A stretch of DNA of 64,000 nucleotides from Campylobacter concisus. GTDB lineage: Bacteria; Campylobacterota; Campylobacteria; Campylobacterales; Campylobacteraceae. The position numbers and the translations under genes were made by a program. Numbering within the stretch: position 1 is the first letter of the stretch; every line of letters starts with the position of its first letter. Of the stretch, positions 17,566 through 26,682 are shown in pieces. The notes below the pieces were generated by a model, which saw only the letters and a program-made list of their open reading frames with translations, had not been told where the DNA came from and made no database searches. Location of the stretch: NCBI RefSeq assembly GCF_003048675.2, contig NZ_CP060707.1, forward strand, positions 1,426,001-1,490,000. The letters are read 5' to 3'.

Positions 17566-18110
17566 TTGATAAGACCTTTTTTTATCGTAAATTTTTGTGA
17601 AATTTCGTTGATATCGCTCTTTAGTAGCTCACAAACCGCATTTTTTGTATAGGCTAAAATTTCATCTAAAGCCTTTCTCTCCTCGTCGCTAAACTCGCCA
17701 AGGACAAAATTTTTAGCATCGCCCTCATGTCCGATACCAACACGCACCCTTTCGTAGTCGTTGCCTATTAGATTGTCGATAGATTTTATGCCGTTATGTC
17801 CGCCGCTACTGCCGCCTTTTTTAAATTTAACCGCGCCAAAACTAAGGTCAAGATCGTCGTGAATGACGATTATCCTATCTGGTTTATAAAAGTCTTTTAC
17901 CGCCTTTACACTTTGACCTGAGAGGTTCATAAAGGTTGTTGGTTTTAGCAAGATAATGTCGTTAAATTTAAAAACTTCGCCTTGAAATTTAGCTGAGCTA
18001 ACATCTTTGAAATTTGAGTCTTTTAGGAGGTCTATAAGCATAAAGCCTATGTTGTGTCTAGTGTTTTCGTATTTGGGGCCAGGATTTCCTAGCCCCGCTA
18101 TTAGTGTCAC
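17562..18110 (-). CDS. pth: Peptidyl-tRNA hydrolase
   Basis: 182 residues, full length. It has GLGNPGPKYENTRHNIGF with substrate Asn N9 and catalytic His H19, the catalytic Asp D85 in IVIHDDLDL, and GGHNGIKSI. It releases tRNA from peptidyl-tRNA dropped by ribosomes. It lies 11 bp after rplY and overlaps lptG by 4 bp. Confidence 0.97.
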   Translation of the reverse strand: MTLIAGLGNPGPKYENTRHNIGFMLIDLLKDSNFKDVSSAKFQGEVFKFNDIILLKPTTFMNLSGQSVKAVKDFYKPDRIIVIHDDLDLSFGAVKFKKGGSSGGHNGIKSIDNLIGNDYERVRVGIGHEGDAKNFVLGEFSDEERKALDEILAYTKNAVCELLKSDINEISQKFTIKKGLIK

Positions 18111-18121
18111 AAAAGCCCTTT

Positions 18122-18658
18122 TTATTTAGCTTTAATAACTCCAAGTACCGCAACACGGTCAGCGTCAATGATTGTAACGCCTTTAGGAGCTGTGATATCA
18201 CGAACCAAAATCGTATCATCAATGTCAAGTTTGCTTACATCAACGTCAAATGAATTTGGTAAATTTTCAGCCGTGCATTTTACGCAAAGACGTCTTTTTG
18301 ACTGGATCAAAACGCCCTTATTTTTAAGACCAATAGGTGTTCCAACTGGCTTAACCGGGATCATATATTTTGATAAAACGCCTGGAAGTGCTACTTTTAG
18401 ATCCACGTGTTTAAGATCACTTGTAACAACATCTCTTTGGTAATCAACAATAACGACATTATAAACTTTTCCGCCTACTTTTACATCAAAAGCAAGGCTC
18501 TCTTTTTTGCGCGCTTCTTTAATAAAGTCATTGACTTTAAAAGCAGCTGCAACATTCTCTAATCCCTTGCCATAAATGTTGGCGATTAGATAACCATCTC
18601 TTCTCAAAGCCTTCGCAGACTTCTTACCGATACTCTCTCTAACGATTCCTTCTAACAT
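18122..18658 (-). CDS. rplY: 50S ribosomal protein L25 / general stress protein Ctc
   Basis: 178 residues, the long (TL5/Ctc) form of L25. The N-terminal 5S-rRNA-binding part contains [19 protein letters not shown], and the C-terminal beta domain runs from about residue 95 to 178. It binds 5S rRNA in the large subunit. First gene of the rplY-pth-lptG unit, with a candidate -10 box 30 bp upstream. Confidence 0.93.
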   Translation of the reverse strand: MLEGIVRESIGKKSAKALRRDGYLIANIYGKGLENVAAAFKVNDFIKEARKKESLAFDVKVGGKVYNVVIVDYQRDVVTSDLKHVDLKVALPGVLSKYMIPVKPVGTPIGLKNKGVLIQSKRRLCVKCTAENLPNSFDVDVSKLDIDDTILVRDITAPKGVTIIDADRVAVLGVIKAK

Positions 18659-18687
18659 CGTTTTCCTTTCATAAAAAATAGGTGCTG

Positions 18688-18693
18688 ATTTTA
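18688..18693 (-). promoter_or_regulatory. -10 box of rplY-pth-lptG promoter
   Basis: TAAAAT (in GATAAAATC) lies 30 bp upstream of the rplY ATG on the minus strand, in a 67-bp A/T-rich gap after pilT. GAAAGGAAAA provides the ribosome-binding site. Confidence 0.45.
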
Positions 18694-18725
18694 TCTAATG
18701 CTTTATAAATTTCACATAAAGCTTA

Positions 18726-19886
18726 CTAAATTTCTTTAAGCGCGATCACTTCAGGTTGATCTTGTTTGCTTTGAGGTTTGCCAAAATTTACACCATTTTC
18801 AAAGCTAAAACCTGCTACATTTGAGCTTTTTATCTTAAGCTGCAAGTCACCCCTGTTACTAGCATTATCAAGCGCTACTTCGGCACTAATTATCTTATTT
18901 TCATAAAGCTCAAGCAGGTGCTGATCAAAGGTTTGCATGCCGTAAGTATTTTTTGACTCAGCTATGGCAAGATCGATCTCATCAAATTTCTCTTCAGATA
19001 TGAGCTCTTTTATGCGGGTATTTTTTCTCATGATCTCGACTGCTGGGCGTCTTGTGCCAAAAAGCGTCTTAACTAGCCTTTGTGAGATGACACAAGCAAG
19101 GACTGAAGAGAACATAAGACTGACCTTATCTCGCTCGCCTTGAGGGAAGCTATTTACTATCCTATTTACGCTCTCTTTTGCATCAAGTGTGTGAAGTGTC
19201 GAAAGCACCAAGTGACCAGTCTCAGCAGCTCTAATGGCAGTCTCAATCGTCTCAAGATCTCTCATCTCACCCACCAAGATAATGTCAGGATCTTCTCTTA
19301 ATGAAGCCCTTAGCGCATCTGAGAAATTTAACGCATCTGCCCCGATAGAGCGCTGATTTATTATGCTTTTATCGTCGTTAAATACGTATTCAATCGGATC
19401 TTCGATAGTCACGATGTGCGATCTTTTTGTTTGGTTTATGAAATTTATCATGCTTGCAAGCGTTGTCGTCTTGCCACTTCCAGTTGGGCCAGTCACTAAA
19501 ATGATGCCACGAGTGGTCTCTGTGCAAATTTTTTCTATCACACTTGGTAAATTTAGATCTTTTATGGTTGGGATTTTCGTTGGAGTGACACGAAATACAG
19601 CAGAAATTCCATTTATCTGCAAAAACATATTTACACGAAAGCAGTACTCATCATTTAGTTTATAAGAAAAATCTATATCTTTTTTATCCATAAACTCATC
19701 AAATTTAGCCCCCAAAAGCTCTTTTGCGATAGCCACCGCATCACTTGGGTCTAAATTTTCTTCGCTAAGTGGCATGATCTCACCATTAAATCTACCATAA
19801 ACAAGGCTTGCAGACTTTAGATGAAGATCGCTGCCGCCTCTATCAACTAAAGAGCATAGATATGAGTCTAGGTCTTGTTTGGTCAT
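18726..19886 (-). CDS. PilT-like type IV pilus/secretion retraction ATPase
   Basis: 386 residues. Order: N-terminal PAS-like domain with DLHLKSASLVYGRFNGE, Walker A GPTGSGKTT (133-141), Asp box THIE-type IVTIEDPIEYVF (158-169), Walker B DIILVGEMRD (201-210) and His box IRAAETGHLVLSTLHT (218-233). This is the PilT/PilU subgroup of GspE-like ATPases, which power pilus retraction. No other pilus gene is in the window, so its machine must be encoded elsewhere or it serves another system. The C-terminal 30 residues extend beyond typical PilT. It is joined to tal with a 1-bp overlap. Confidence 0.88.
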   Translation of the reverse strand: MTKQDLDSYLCSLVDRGGSDLHLKSASLVYGRFNGEIMPLSEENLDPSDAVAIAKELLGAKFDEFMDKKDIDFSYKLNDEYCFRVNMFLQINGISAVFRVTPTKIPTIKDLNLPSVIEKICTETTRGIILVTGPTGSGKTTTLASMINFINQTKRSHIVTIEDPIEYVFNDDKSIINQRSIGADALNFSDALRASLREDPDIILVGEMRDLETIETAIRAAETGHLVLSTLHTLDAKESVNRIVNSFPQGERDKVSLMFSSVLACVISQRLVKTLFGTRRPAVEIMRKNTRIKELISEEKFDEIDLAIAESKNTYGMQTFDQHLLELYENKIISAEVALDNASNRGDLQLKIKSSNVAGFSFENGVNFGKPQSKQDQPEVIALKEI

Positions 19887-20878
19887 TAAAGTGATTTCAT
19901 AATGTCGTCAAATGCTGCAACAAACTGCTTTAAGCCGTCATTTAAAAGCTCTTTATAAGTAGCATTTATGTCGATCTCATTATTTTTTATGATGTGAAAA
20001 AAGCTTGAGATATTCTCTTTGCTAGGGGCATTTTTTGCCTCAGCTTTTTCTTTTATAAATTCTTTTATCGTATCTATCGGAGCTGTGTTTATAGAGTTTT
20101 TATACATTAGTTCTCTAACGTAATAATCCCCTCTTAAGCCACCACCTTTTACGCCAGTGCTTGCAAAAAGTGTCCTTACGTTTTCTAAGCCAAAATCCTC
20201 AATGATATGATAGATATTTGCAGCGTTCATTATGCCAATCTGCCCAGTTGGTAGGCTCTTTGCAGACATTGTCTCATCAAGCTTTCTATCAAATCTACTA
20301 ACAAAAACACTGATCACACCTTTTGGCATCGTCGTATCCACAAAGCGGCTTGCATAAGCTTTGCTACCCTCTTTAAAGGCCTCTAGGCAGTTTTTAGCCT
20401 GATCTGGCGAGAAAATGAGCGTCGCATTTACGCTGATGCCTCTTGCCATGAGTGCACTCATCGCTTCATAACCCTCTTTTGTAGCTGGAATTTTTATCAT
20501 GACATTTGGCATTGAGATGAGGCTATGAAGCCTGATGCCCTCTTCTATCGTAGCAGCTGTTTCGCCACTTAAATTTGGATCAACCTCGATGCTAACAAAG
20601 CCATCATCGCCATTTGCGTAGTTTTTTAGCATTTTACATGCGGCTATCTTGATATCTTGGGTCGCTAAAATTTCATAGAGGTCTTTTGGGTGACGCTTGT
20701 TGCTATTTTGTATGATCTGTTTGTAAGCAGGTGATGCAAAAGCTGTTTTAAAGATAGCTGGGTTGCTTGTAGCTCCGTTTATAACGCCACTTTCTAGCAA
20801 AGAGTTGAATTCATTTTGTAAAAAATCTCTCTCTATAAAGTCACACCAAAGAGAAAATTTAGCTTCATTGTCATACAT
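19886..20878 (-). CDS. tal: Transaldolase
   Basis: 330 residues with NGATSNPAIFKTAF (about 33-46), VSIEVDPNLSGETAATIEEG, and the Schiff-base lysine region NVMIKIPATKEGYEAM. It moves a dihydroxyacetone unit between sedoheptulose-7-P and glyceraldehyde-3-P in the non-oxidative pentose-phosphate pathway. Campylobacter lacks phosphofructokinase-based glycolysis, so this supplies erythrose-4-P and pentoses. It is 4 bp downstream of serB and runs into pilT. Confidence 0.93.
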   Translation of the reverse strand: MYDNEAKFSLWCDFIERDFLQNEFNSLLESGVINGATSNPAIFKTAFASPAYKQIIQNSNKRHPKDLYEILATQDIKIAACKMLKNYANGDDGFVSIEVDPNLSGETAATIEEGIRLHSLISMPNVMIKIPATKEGYEAMSALMARGISVNATLIFSPDQAKNCLEAFKEGSKAYASRFVDTTMPKGVISVFVSRFDRKLDETMSAKSLPTGQIGIMNAANIYHIIEDFGLENVRTLFASTGVKGGGLRGDYYVRELMYKNSINTAPIDTIKEFIKEKAEAKNAPSKENISSFFHIIKNNEIDINATYKELLNDGLKQFVAAFDDIMKSL

Positions 20879-20882
20879 TTTT

Positions 20883-21509
20883 TCACCTTATAAAATTTAA
20901 AATTTCACGCAGATCTTTGACATCCACGCAATGCGTCGCCTCTTTTTTTAAAATTTCTTTCGCACAAAAGGCAATCTTTAGATCACATTTTCTAAACATC
21001 GATACATCATTAGCGCCGTCGCCAACGCACATGATCTCACTTTTATCTAAATTTAATAGCCCCTTTAAGCGATCTATCATCTCACCTTTTGAGCTACCAA
21101 ACATCATCTCTCCGCCAACTTCACCTGTTAAAATTCCATCTTTATGGTGCAAAATATTTGCAAAATTTGCATCAAATTTAAGCTTTTCTTGCATCTTATC
21201 AGTCGCGATGTGAAAACCACCACTAAAAATCACAACCTTTATACCCTTTTGCTTTAAAGCGTCTATAAGCTCGCTGGCTCCTGGCATGATAGGTAAATTT
21301 TTACAAATTTCATCTGCCTTTGAGAGTGGCATTCCTTTTAAAAATTTTACTCTTGCTGTAAGACTTTCAAAAAAATCAAGTTCGCCGTTCATCGAACGCT
21401 TAGTTATGCTAGCCACCTCATCGCTGGCGTTATTGGCGGCGGCGAGGATATCAATCGTCTCGCCGTCCATTATCGTAGAGTCAAAGTCAAAAACACAAAG
21501 TTTTATCAA
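20883..21509 (-). CDS. serB: Phosphoserine phosphatase
   Basis: A 208-residue HAD phosphatase with the nucleophile motif FDFDST (D8, D10), motif II VVIFSGGFHIA and motif III/IV CVGDGANDVSMF. It hydrolyses O-phosphoserine to serine, the last step of the pathway that includes serC at 2647-3726. It sits between cheW (8-bp gap) and tal (4-bp gap), as in C. jejuni. Confidence 0.95.
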   Translation of the reverse strand: MIKLCVFDFDSTIMDGETIDILAAANNASDEVASITKRSMNGELDFFESLTARVKFLKGMPLSKADEICKNLPIMPGASELIDALKQKGIKVVIFSGGFHIATDKMQEKLKFDANFANILHHKDGILTGEVGGEMMFGSSKGEMIDRLKGLLNLDKSEIMCVGDGANDVSMFRKCDLKIAFCAKEILKKEATHCVDVKDLREILNFIR

Positions 21510-21517
21510 GCTATGCC

Positions 21518-22015
21518 CTAAAAATCACGCTTTAAAAGGCTCTCAACCTTTAAAATCGTAAGGATATTTTGATCGCGTTTGCCGATACCATAGATCATGC
21601 CTTTGTCTTTTACCAAAGTCTCTGGCGGCGGATCGATCCTGTTACGGTCTATTCTGATAGCCTCCGTCAAGCGGTCTATCACGAAGCCTGCGATGTTATC
21701 CTCATCTTTCATGACGATATATCTTGTATTTGAGCTTTGCTTTGTAACATTTAGTGAAAAACGTTTTCGCAAATCAATAAGCGGGATAACGTTTCCACGC
21801 AAGTTAAACACGCCAAGAACATAGTCAGGCACGCTAGGAACACGGGTGTATTCGATAGGCTTGATTATCTCTTGGATATTTAAAATAGGTATCGCATACT
21901 CTTCCTCGCCAACAACGAAGCCTACAAGTTGGACTATATCTTCGTTGTTTTTTATCTCAGGCTCGTCAATTTGCTGTTTTTGTTTGCTTAAAACTTGGTT
22001 TAGTTTATCATTCAT
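21518..22015 (-). CDS. cheW: Chemotaxis coupling protein CheW
   Basis: A 165-residue single CheW (SH3-like) domain: VQLVGFVVGEEEYAIPILNI, RVPSVPDYVLGVFNLRGNVIPLIDLRKRF. It bridges methyl-accepting receptors and CheA in polar arrays. It follows cheA by 10 bp. Confidence 0.95.
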   Translation of the reverse strand: MNDKLNQVLSKQKQQIDEPEIKNNEDIVQLVGFVVGEEEYAIPILNIQEIIKPIEYTRVPSVPDYVLGVFNLRGNVIPLIDLRKRFSLNVTKQSSNTRYIVMKDEDNIAGFVIDRLTEAIRIDRNRIDPPPETLVKDKGMIYGIGKRDQNILTILKVESLLKRDF

Positions 22016-22025
22016 CGCCTAACCC

Positions 22026-24377
22026 CTAACCTAATTTAATATTTTTTCTAACAACGTTTTCAAGGTATTCTGACGAATATGGTTTTGTGATATATTCAGT
22101 CATACCAACCTCTACTCCGCGCAATCTATCAGTTTTAGACGTTCTTGATGTTACTGCTATTAGCGGTAAAGTGCGATACTTAGAGTATTTGCGAATTTCA
22201 CCAGCTAGAGTATATCCGTCCATCCTTGGCATCTCAATATCGATTAGCACCGCATCAAAGGCATGCTCGCCTGATTTAATTATATTGAGTGCTTCTACTC
22301 CATTAGTTGCTTCTATTATTGTGACGCCGATTGGCTCAAGCGATTTTTGCATGATAGTTCTATCCATCTTAGAGTCATCAACGATTAGGACCTTATAATC
22401 GCTTGGTTTCTCTTTTACTTTAGTGCTATCTTCCATCTCGGCTCTAATATTTACCTTAATATCCTTTGCCATCTCCATCATAGCACCAACGTCTATGATA
22501 AGAGTTACGCGGCCATCGCCTCTTATAGTAGCTCCAGCGATGCCTGGGATATTTTGCAAATAATCACCCATTGACTTAATAACGATCTCTTCTTGACCGA
22601 CTAATGTATCCACTATGATGCCCAGTTTTGCCTCGGCAACGCCAATGATAACGACATAAGTTTGATCTCCGCCGTCAAAGACTTTATTGACACCAAAGAC
22701 ATCTGAAAGTCTAACAAGAGATAAGACCTCATCTCTTAGTCTTAGAACGTTTTTGCCATCGATCGTGTAAATATCATCGATAGGTACGCGAACAGTTTCA
22801 AGAACGCTTGCAAGTGGTATCGCATAAAATTCCTCTTGTGTTCCAACAAGAAGTGATTGAATGATCGCAAGTGTAAGTGGAATTTTAAGCTTCATAACTG
22901 TGCCTTTTCCAACTTCACTCTCGATATCGATGATACCATTTAGCTTTTCGATATTTGTCTTAACAACGTCCATACCAACACCACGACCAGATACGTTTGT
23001 AACCTTGGCTGCAGTTGAAAATCCTGGCTTAAATATAAGACCAAAAGCCTCTTTTTCGCTCATTGCATCAGCTTCTCGCTCAGTAATGATGCCTTTTTCT
23101 ATAGACTTAGCTTTAAGCATATCAGCATCCAAGCCCTTACCGTCATCAACTATCTCAACAACGATATGGTTGCCCTCATTGTAAGCTTTTAGCTGAACAA
23201 GGCCTTTTTCAGGTTTTCCCATTGCCTTTCTTGTCTCAGGATCTTCGATGCCATGATCGCATGAGTTTCTGATGATATGAACTAGCGGATCGCCGATCTC
23301 TTCAACGATTGATTTATCAAGCTCAGTCTCTTCACCTGAAATTTCAAGGTCAATCTGCTTACCAAGGTCGCGGCTAAGATCGCGTATCATACGTGGGAAT
23401 TTATTAAAGACTTTTGCTATTGGAAGCATCCTTGTCTTCATAACAGCTAGCTGGATATCAGTCGTAACTAAACTTAGGCTTGATACTACTTGATTTAGCT
23501 CTTCGAGGAATTTCTCGCCCTCATATCTCTCTTCTACGTCATCATAAATTTTTAACAAGCGGTTTTTACCAAGAACAAGCTCGCCGATTAAATTCATCAG
23601 GTGATCAAGTCTTTTTACTTCAACACGTATCGTTTGCTCTTGTGCTACCGCACTGCTACTACTAGCTGCTGGTACTTTTTTATCTGCATCTCTTTCTCTA
23701 CTAGGAGCTGGTCTTGCTGCAGGTGCTGGCGCAGCGCTTGTGGCTGGAGCTATCTCTTCAGGAGATTTTGGAGCTATGCCTTTTGAAGCACGTCTTGCTT
23801 GATCTTCTGCTTTTCTAACTTTTAAAAGTCTTTCTATCTCAGCTTCAACCTCAGAGTCACTTAGCTTTGAAAGCTCGGCATCACTTACTTCAGTAGCTGC
23901 TTCTTCGGCTGGTGCGACAGGTTCTGGCTCTTTTACTGGCTCAGGTACTGGTGCGGCTGGAGCTTCTGCGGCTGCGCTTGGTGCTTCACCTTCAGAAATT
24001 TGAGTAAGTCTTACACAAATATTTTTGATATCAATGCCAGCGGCTGCGTCACTACCGTTATCTCTAATGCTCTCAAGTAGTCCCTTCATCATATCAACTG
24101 ACTCAAGAACAATGTCCATGATGTCCGGAGTGATTTTTAGCTCGCCTTTTCTAGCTTTATTCAAAACATCTTCCATGTGGTGAGTAAGCTCTGTTAAAAC
24201 ATCAAAATTTAAAAAGCTTGAGCTACCTTTTACTGTGTGAGCAACACGGAAAATTCTATTTAAAAGCTCCAAATCTTCAGGGTTTGCCTCTAGTTCAACA
24301 AGGTCATGGTCTATCTGCTCAATAAGTTCGAAAGCTTCTATTAAAAAGTCTTCCATTATTTCTTTCATATCATCCAT
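22026..24377 (-). CDS. cheA: Chemotaxis histidine kinase CheA with C-terminal receiver domain (CheAY)
   Basis: 783 residues. Order: Hpt domain with phospho-His H47 in RVAHTVKGSSSF; Ala/Pro-rich linker (~137-250); dimerisation region (VKRLDHLMNLIGELVLGKNRLL); ATPase domain (VHIIRNSCDHGIEDP, GRGVGMDVVKTNIEKLNG); CheW-like domain (LRLRDEVLSLVRLSDVFG); and a receiver domain (about 665-783) with phospho-Asp in DAVLIDIEMPRMDGY. The fused receiver is the epsilonproteobacterial CheAY form and may act as a phosphate sink. There is no P2 domain in the usual place. It lies 8 bp downstream of cheV. Confidence 0.95.
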   Translation of the reverse strand: MDDMKEIMEDFLIEAFELIEQIDHDLVELEANPEDLELLNRIFRVAHTVKGSSSFLNFDVLTELTHHMEDVLNKARKGELKITPDIMDIVLESVDMMKGLLESIRDNGSDAAAGIDIKNICVRLTQISEGEAPSAAAEAPAAPVPEPVKEPEPVAPAEEAATEVSDAELSKLSDSEVEAEIERLLKVRKAEDQARRASKGIAPKSPEEIAPATSAAPAPAARPAPSRERDADKKVPAASSSSAVAQEQTIRVEVKRLDHLMNLIGELVLGKNRLLKIYDDVEERYEGEKFLEELNQVVSSLSLVTTDIQLAVMKTRMLPIAKVFNKFPRMIRDLSRDLGKQIDLEISGEETELDKSIVEEIGDPLVHIIRNSCDHGIEDPETRKAMGKPEKGLVQLKAYNEGNHIVVEIVDDGKGLDADMLKAKSIEKGIITEREADAMSEKEAFGLIFKPGFSTAAKVTNVSGRGVGMDVVKTNIEKLNGIIDIESEVGKGTVMKLKIPLTLAIIQSLLVGTQEEFYAIPLASVLETVRVPIDDIYTIDGKNVLRLRDEVLSLVRLSDVFGVNKVFDGGDQTYVVIIGVAEAKLGIIVDTLVGQEEIVIKSMGDYLQNIPGIAGATIRGDGRVTLIIDVGAMMEMAKDIKVNIRAEMEDSTKVKEKPSDYKVLIVDDSKMDRTIMQKSLEPIGVTIIEATNGVEALNIIKSGEHAFDAVLIDIEMPRMDGYTLAGEIRKYSKYRTLPLIAVTSRTSKTDRLRGVEVGMTEYITKPYSSEYLENVVRKNIKLG

Positions 24378-24385
24378 ACTTCACC

Positions 24386-25339
24386 TCACTTCGCAGATTT
24401 AGAATGTGCTTCAATCACTTTTAGCACCTCTTGATAAAATACACCAGCATCAAATTTTGTAAGATACGCAGCACCACCGGCTTCTTTACTCTTAACCTCA
24501 CTAAATTCGTTGCTTAATGAAGAGTTAAACACAATCGGAACATCTTTAAATCTATCATCATTTTTAATAGTTGAAGCAAAGCGATATCCATCCATTTGTG
24601 GCATTTCGATATCACTTAAGATAACTCTAAGTTCTTTTGTTAAGTTATCTCCATATCTTTGATAAAGCTCTTCCATTCTCTCTAATCCCTCAACGCCGTT
24701 TTTAGCTTCAACTACGCTAAGACCCATCTTCTCAAGTGCGTCTTTTACTAGCTTTCTAGCAGTTGAGCTATCATCTAGAACTAAAGCAGCACCTTTAATC
24801 TTTTGATCGTCTGTTACGTCAAATTCGATCTTTGGTGAGTAAATTCCTAGCTCTTCAACGATGCTTTCAAGATCAAGAATGAGAAGTACTTCGTCATTTT
24901 CTATTCTTGTTACGCCTGTGATCTTGCCTTTGTCTAGAGTGCCAGCTCCAGCAGCAAAATTTGCAGGCTCTATATCTTTCCAGTTTATACGTCTGATCCT
25001 CTTGGCCTCATGGACGATAAAACCGATCAATATTCCGCTAAATTCAGCGATAATAACACGTGGCTTTATAACTACACCCTCAGTTGGCTCGATGATATTC
25101 ATCCATCTTGCCAAATTTATAACAGGGATAACCACACCTCTTAAATCAAAAATTCCCTCGATATACTCAGGAACGCCAGGAAGCTCGGTAAGATTTGGCA
25201 TCTTAATGATCTCCCGCACCTTTGCGACATTGACTCCGTATATTCCTTCATATACTTTGTTTTCGGCCTTTTTAAAGATACGAAAATCAACAAGTTCCAT
25301 CTCGTTTGAGCCCGTTTTTAGTACGTTGTCTCCAAACAT
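24386..25339 (-). CDS. cheV: Chemotaxis coupling protein CheV (CheW-receiver fusion)
   Basis: 317 residues from the ATG at 25339. I chose it because MFGDNVLKTGSNEMELVDFR matches CheV N-termini, AAAGGA lies at the right distance, and the longer frame (to 25426) only reads the lpxH end out of frame. Residues ~15-180 are a CheW domain (LPGVPEYIEGIFDLRGVVIPVINLA). Residues ~190-317 are a receiver with phospho-Asp in VILSDIEMPQMDGYR. CheV couples receptors to CheA and tunes signalling by phosphorylation. The ATG and the lpxH stop share one base as TGATG. Confidence 0.94.
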   Translation of the reverse strand: MFGDNVLKTGSNEMELVDFRIFKKAENKVYEGIYGVNVAKVREIIKMPNLTELPGVPEYIEGIFDLRGVVIPVINLARWMNIIEPTEGVVIKPRVIIAEFSGILIGFIVHEAKRIRRINWKDIEPANFAAGAGTLDKGKITGVTRIENDEVLLILDLESIVEELGIYSPKIEFDVTDDQKIKGAALVLDDSSTARKLVKDALEKMGLSVVEAKNGVEGLERMEELYQRYGDNLTKELRVILSDIEMPQMDGYRFASTIKNDDRFKDVPIVFNSSLSNEFSEVKSKEAGGAAYLTKFDAGVFYQEVLKVIEAHSKSAK

Positions 25340-26130
25340 CAATGTCCTTTCAAACTCATTTTGAGCAAATTCAACTTTTGCTGGGCGTATTCTACAACAA
25401 AATAACTTTGCTCGCATGCAAAACAAGGTAAATTTATATAAAATCTATCGTAAATATCAAATAGCTCACCTTGATGATAGTGTCCCTCTATCACTATACT
25501 TGCGTCAAAGCCCTGCAAATGCTTGCTCATTAGCTCCTTGAAGTTTGAAATTTTATAGTGCAGATTTTTCTTAGTAAGTTTGGCTAGTATCGCTTTTGAA
25601 ATTTTAAAATCCAAAATTTTATCAAGCGCGTTCATAAATTTCAAAAACCATCTAAGCCTTAAAAACCTAAGTGCGTACTTATCTATAAAAGGTAAAAATA
25701 TATCTCCGTGCGCGATCTGGACGTGCTCGCCACTTATCGTTCTAAATTTCACTGGCTGAGCGCAAATGTCATAAACCTTTACCCCTTCAAAGCTTAGCCT
25801 CTCGCCTTTGTCCCAAAAATCTCTAGTTTTATCAAATAAATTTGAAAGCCTAAAATCGTGGTTGCCCTCGAAGTAAAAAATTTCCACCTTTTGTGAAATT
25901 TTATTTATAAGCCTTAAGTGTTCAGCGTAAAATTCTCTTGTATATTCGCCCTCGCCCGTTAAAAAATCAAATATATCGCCAAGCAAGAAAATCTGTGGCG
26001 GCTCTTTGATCTCTCCGCTATCAATAGCGCGTAAGAATTTTAAAAAGCCATCGCGGTTTATGTTTTCATGCGCATCAGCCAAAAAGATCGCGCCTTCTTT
26101 TATAACGGGGGCATATAGATATTCGCTCAA
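25339..26130 (-). CDS. LpxH-like metallophosphoesterase (probable UDP-2,3-diacylglucosamine diphosphatase)
   Basis: 263 residues from a TTG start (26130) with AAGG upstream. Calcineurin-like motifs are complete: FLADAHENINRDGF (D-x-H variant), LLGDIFDFL, FEGNHDFR, IAHGDIF and IEGHYHQG. The wording and neighbourhood fit the LpxH-like enzymes that hydrolyse UDP-diacylglucosamine to lipid X. lpxB, which uses that product, is two genes upstream, which supports the role. Other metallophosphoesterase activities remain possible. Confidence 0.72.
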   Translation of the reverse strand: MSEYLYAPVIKEGAIFLADAHENINRDGFLKFLRAIDSGEIKEPPQIFLLGDIFDFLTGEGEYTREFYAEHLRLINKISQKVEIFYFEGNHDFRLSNLFDKTRDFWDKGERLSFEGVKVYDICAQPVKFRTISGEHVQIAHGDIFLPFIDKYALRFLRLRWFLKFMNALDKILDFKISKAILAKLTKKNLHYKISNFKELMSKHLQGFDASIVIEGHYHQGELFDIYDRFYINLPCFACEQSYFVVEYAQQKLNLLKMSLKGH

Positions 26131-26155
26131 ATTTTGCCTTAATTAAAAATTAGCA

Positions 26156-26179
26156 GAGCCAAAAAGCAGTTTTTAGCCC
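26156..26179 (-). terminator. Hairpin between greA and lpxH, possible weak terminator
   Basis: GGGCTAAAAA and TTTTTGGCTC (minus strand) pair over 10 bp with two G-U pairs around a 4-nt loop. The next T-run (AATTTTT) comes about 6 nt later, so termination would be partial. TGCTAATTT just downstream could be a weak extended -10 for lpxH-cheV. Confidence 0.35.
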
Positions 26180-26193
26180 TTCGCCTCATCTTT

Positions 26194-26679
26194 TTAGTCA
26201 AATTTTATAGGCTTGTAGCAGATCTTAACGATCTCAACGTCGCTTCTGCCTTTTGGTAAATTTAGCGCCACCTCATCGCCCTCAGCCTTGCCTAAAAGCT
26301 GCTTTGCAAGAGGTGAGTTTATCGAGATATAACCTTTGTCTAAGTCACTTTCGCTCACACCAACTATCGTGTAAGTATGCTCAACCTCAGTCTCTTCGTC
26401 CATTATCGTCACACTTGAGCCAAACCTCACCCTATCATGCTCGTAGCTACTTGGATCGATCACTTCGGCGTTTGCCAAAAGCGCGCTAAGCTCAGCGATC
26501 CTAGCGTCTATAAAGGCTTGTTTCTCTTTTGCTGCGTGATACTCAGCATTTTCTTTAAGATCGCCATGGCTTCTTGCGATGTCGATCTCTGTTACGATTT
26601 GAGGGCGCTGCACCAGCCTTAGATCCTTTAGCTCAGCTTCTATCTTCTCATATCCGTGCATTGTCATTGGTTCACTCAT
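26194..26679 (-). CDS. greA: Transcription elongation factor GreA
   Basis: 161 residues. The N-terminal coiled coil has [16 protein letters not shown] and [15 protein letters not shown] with the acidic tip that enters the RNA polymerase channel. The C-terminal FKBP-like domain has [21 protein letters not shown]. It rescues backtracked polymerase by stimulating transcript cleavage. It is 3 bp downstream of lpxB. Confidence 0.96.
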   Translation of the reverse strand: MSEPMTMHGYEKIEAELKDLRLVQRPQIVTEIDIARSHGDLKENAEYHAAKEKQAFIDARIAELSALLANAEVIDPSSYEHDRVRFGSSVTIMDEETEVEHTYTIVGVSESDLDKGYISINSPLAKQLLGKAEGDEVALNLPKGRSDVEIVKICYKPIKFD

Positions 26680-26682
26680 TTT

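Noticed and set aside
18700..18722. GCTTTAT / ATAAAGC hairpin between rplY and pilT as a terminator
   Set aside because: A 7-bp A/T-rich stem with a 9-nt loop and no T-run in either direction; it is too weak to call in this composition.
24861..25364. 167-codon plus-strand ORF opposite cheV
   Set aside because: It is antisense to a clear cheV with full CheW and receiver motifs, has no ribosome-binding site and no recognisable family; many plus-strand frames opposite real genes here show the same artefact.
25340..25426. N-terminal extension of CheV
   Set aside because: The Cys/Arg-rich extension only reads the lpxH 3' end in another frame; MFGDNVLKTGSNEM with AAAGGA is the proper CheV start.
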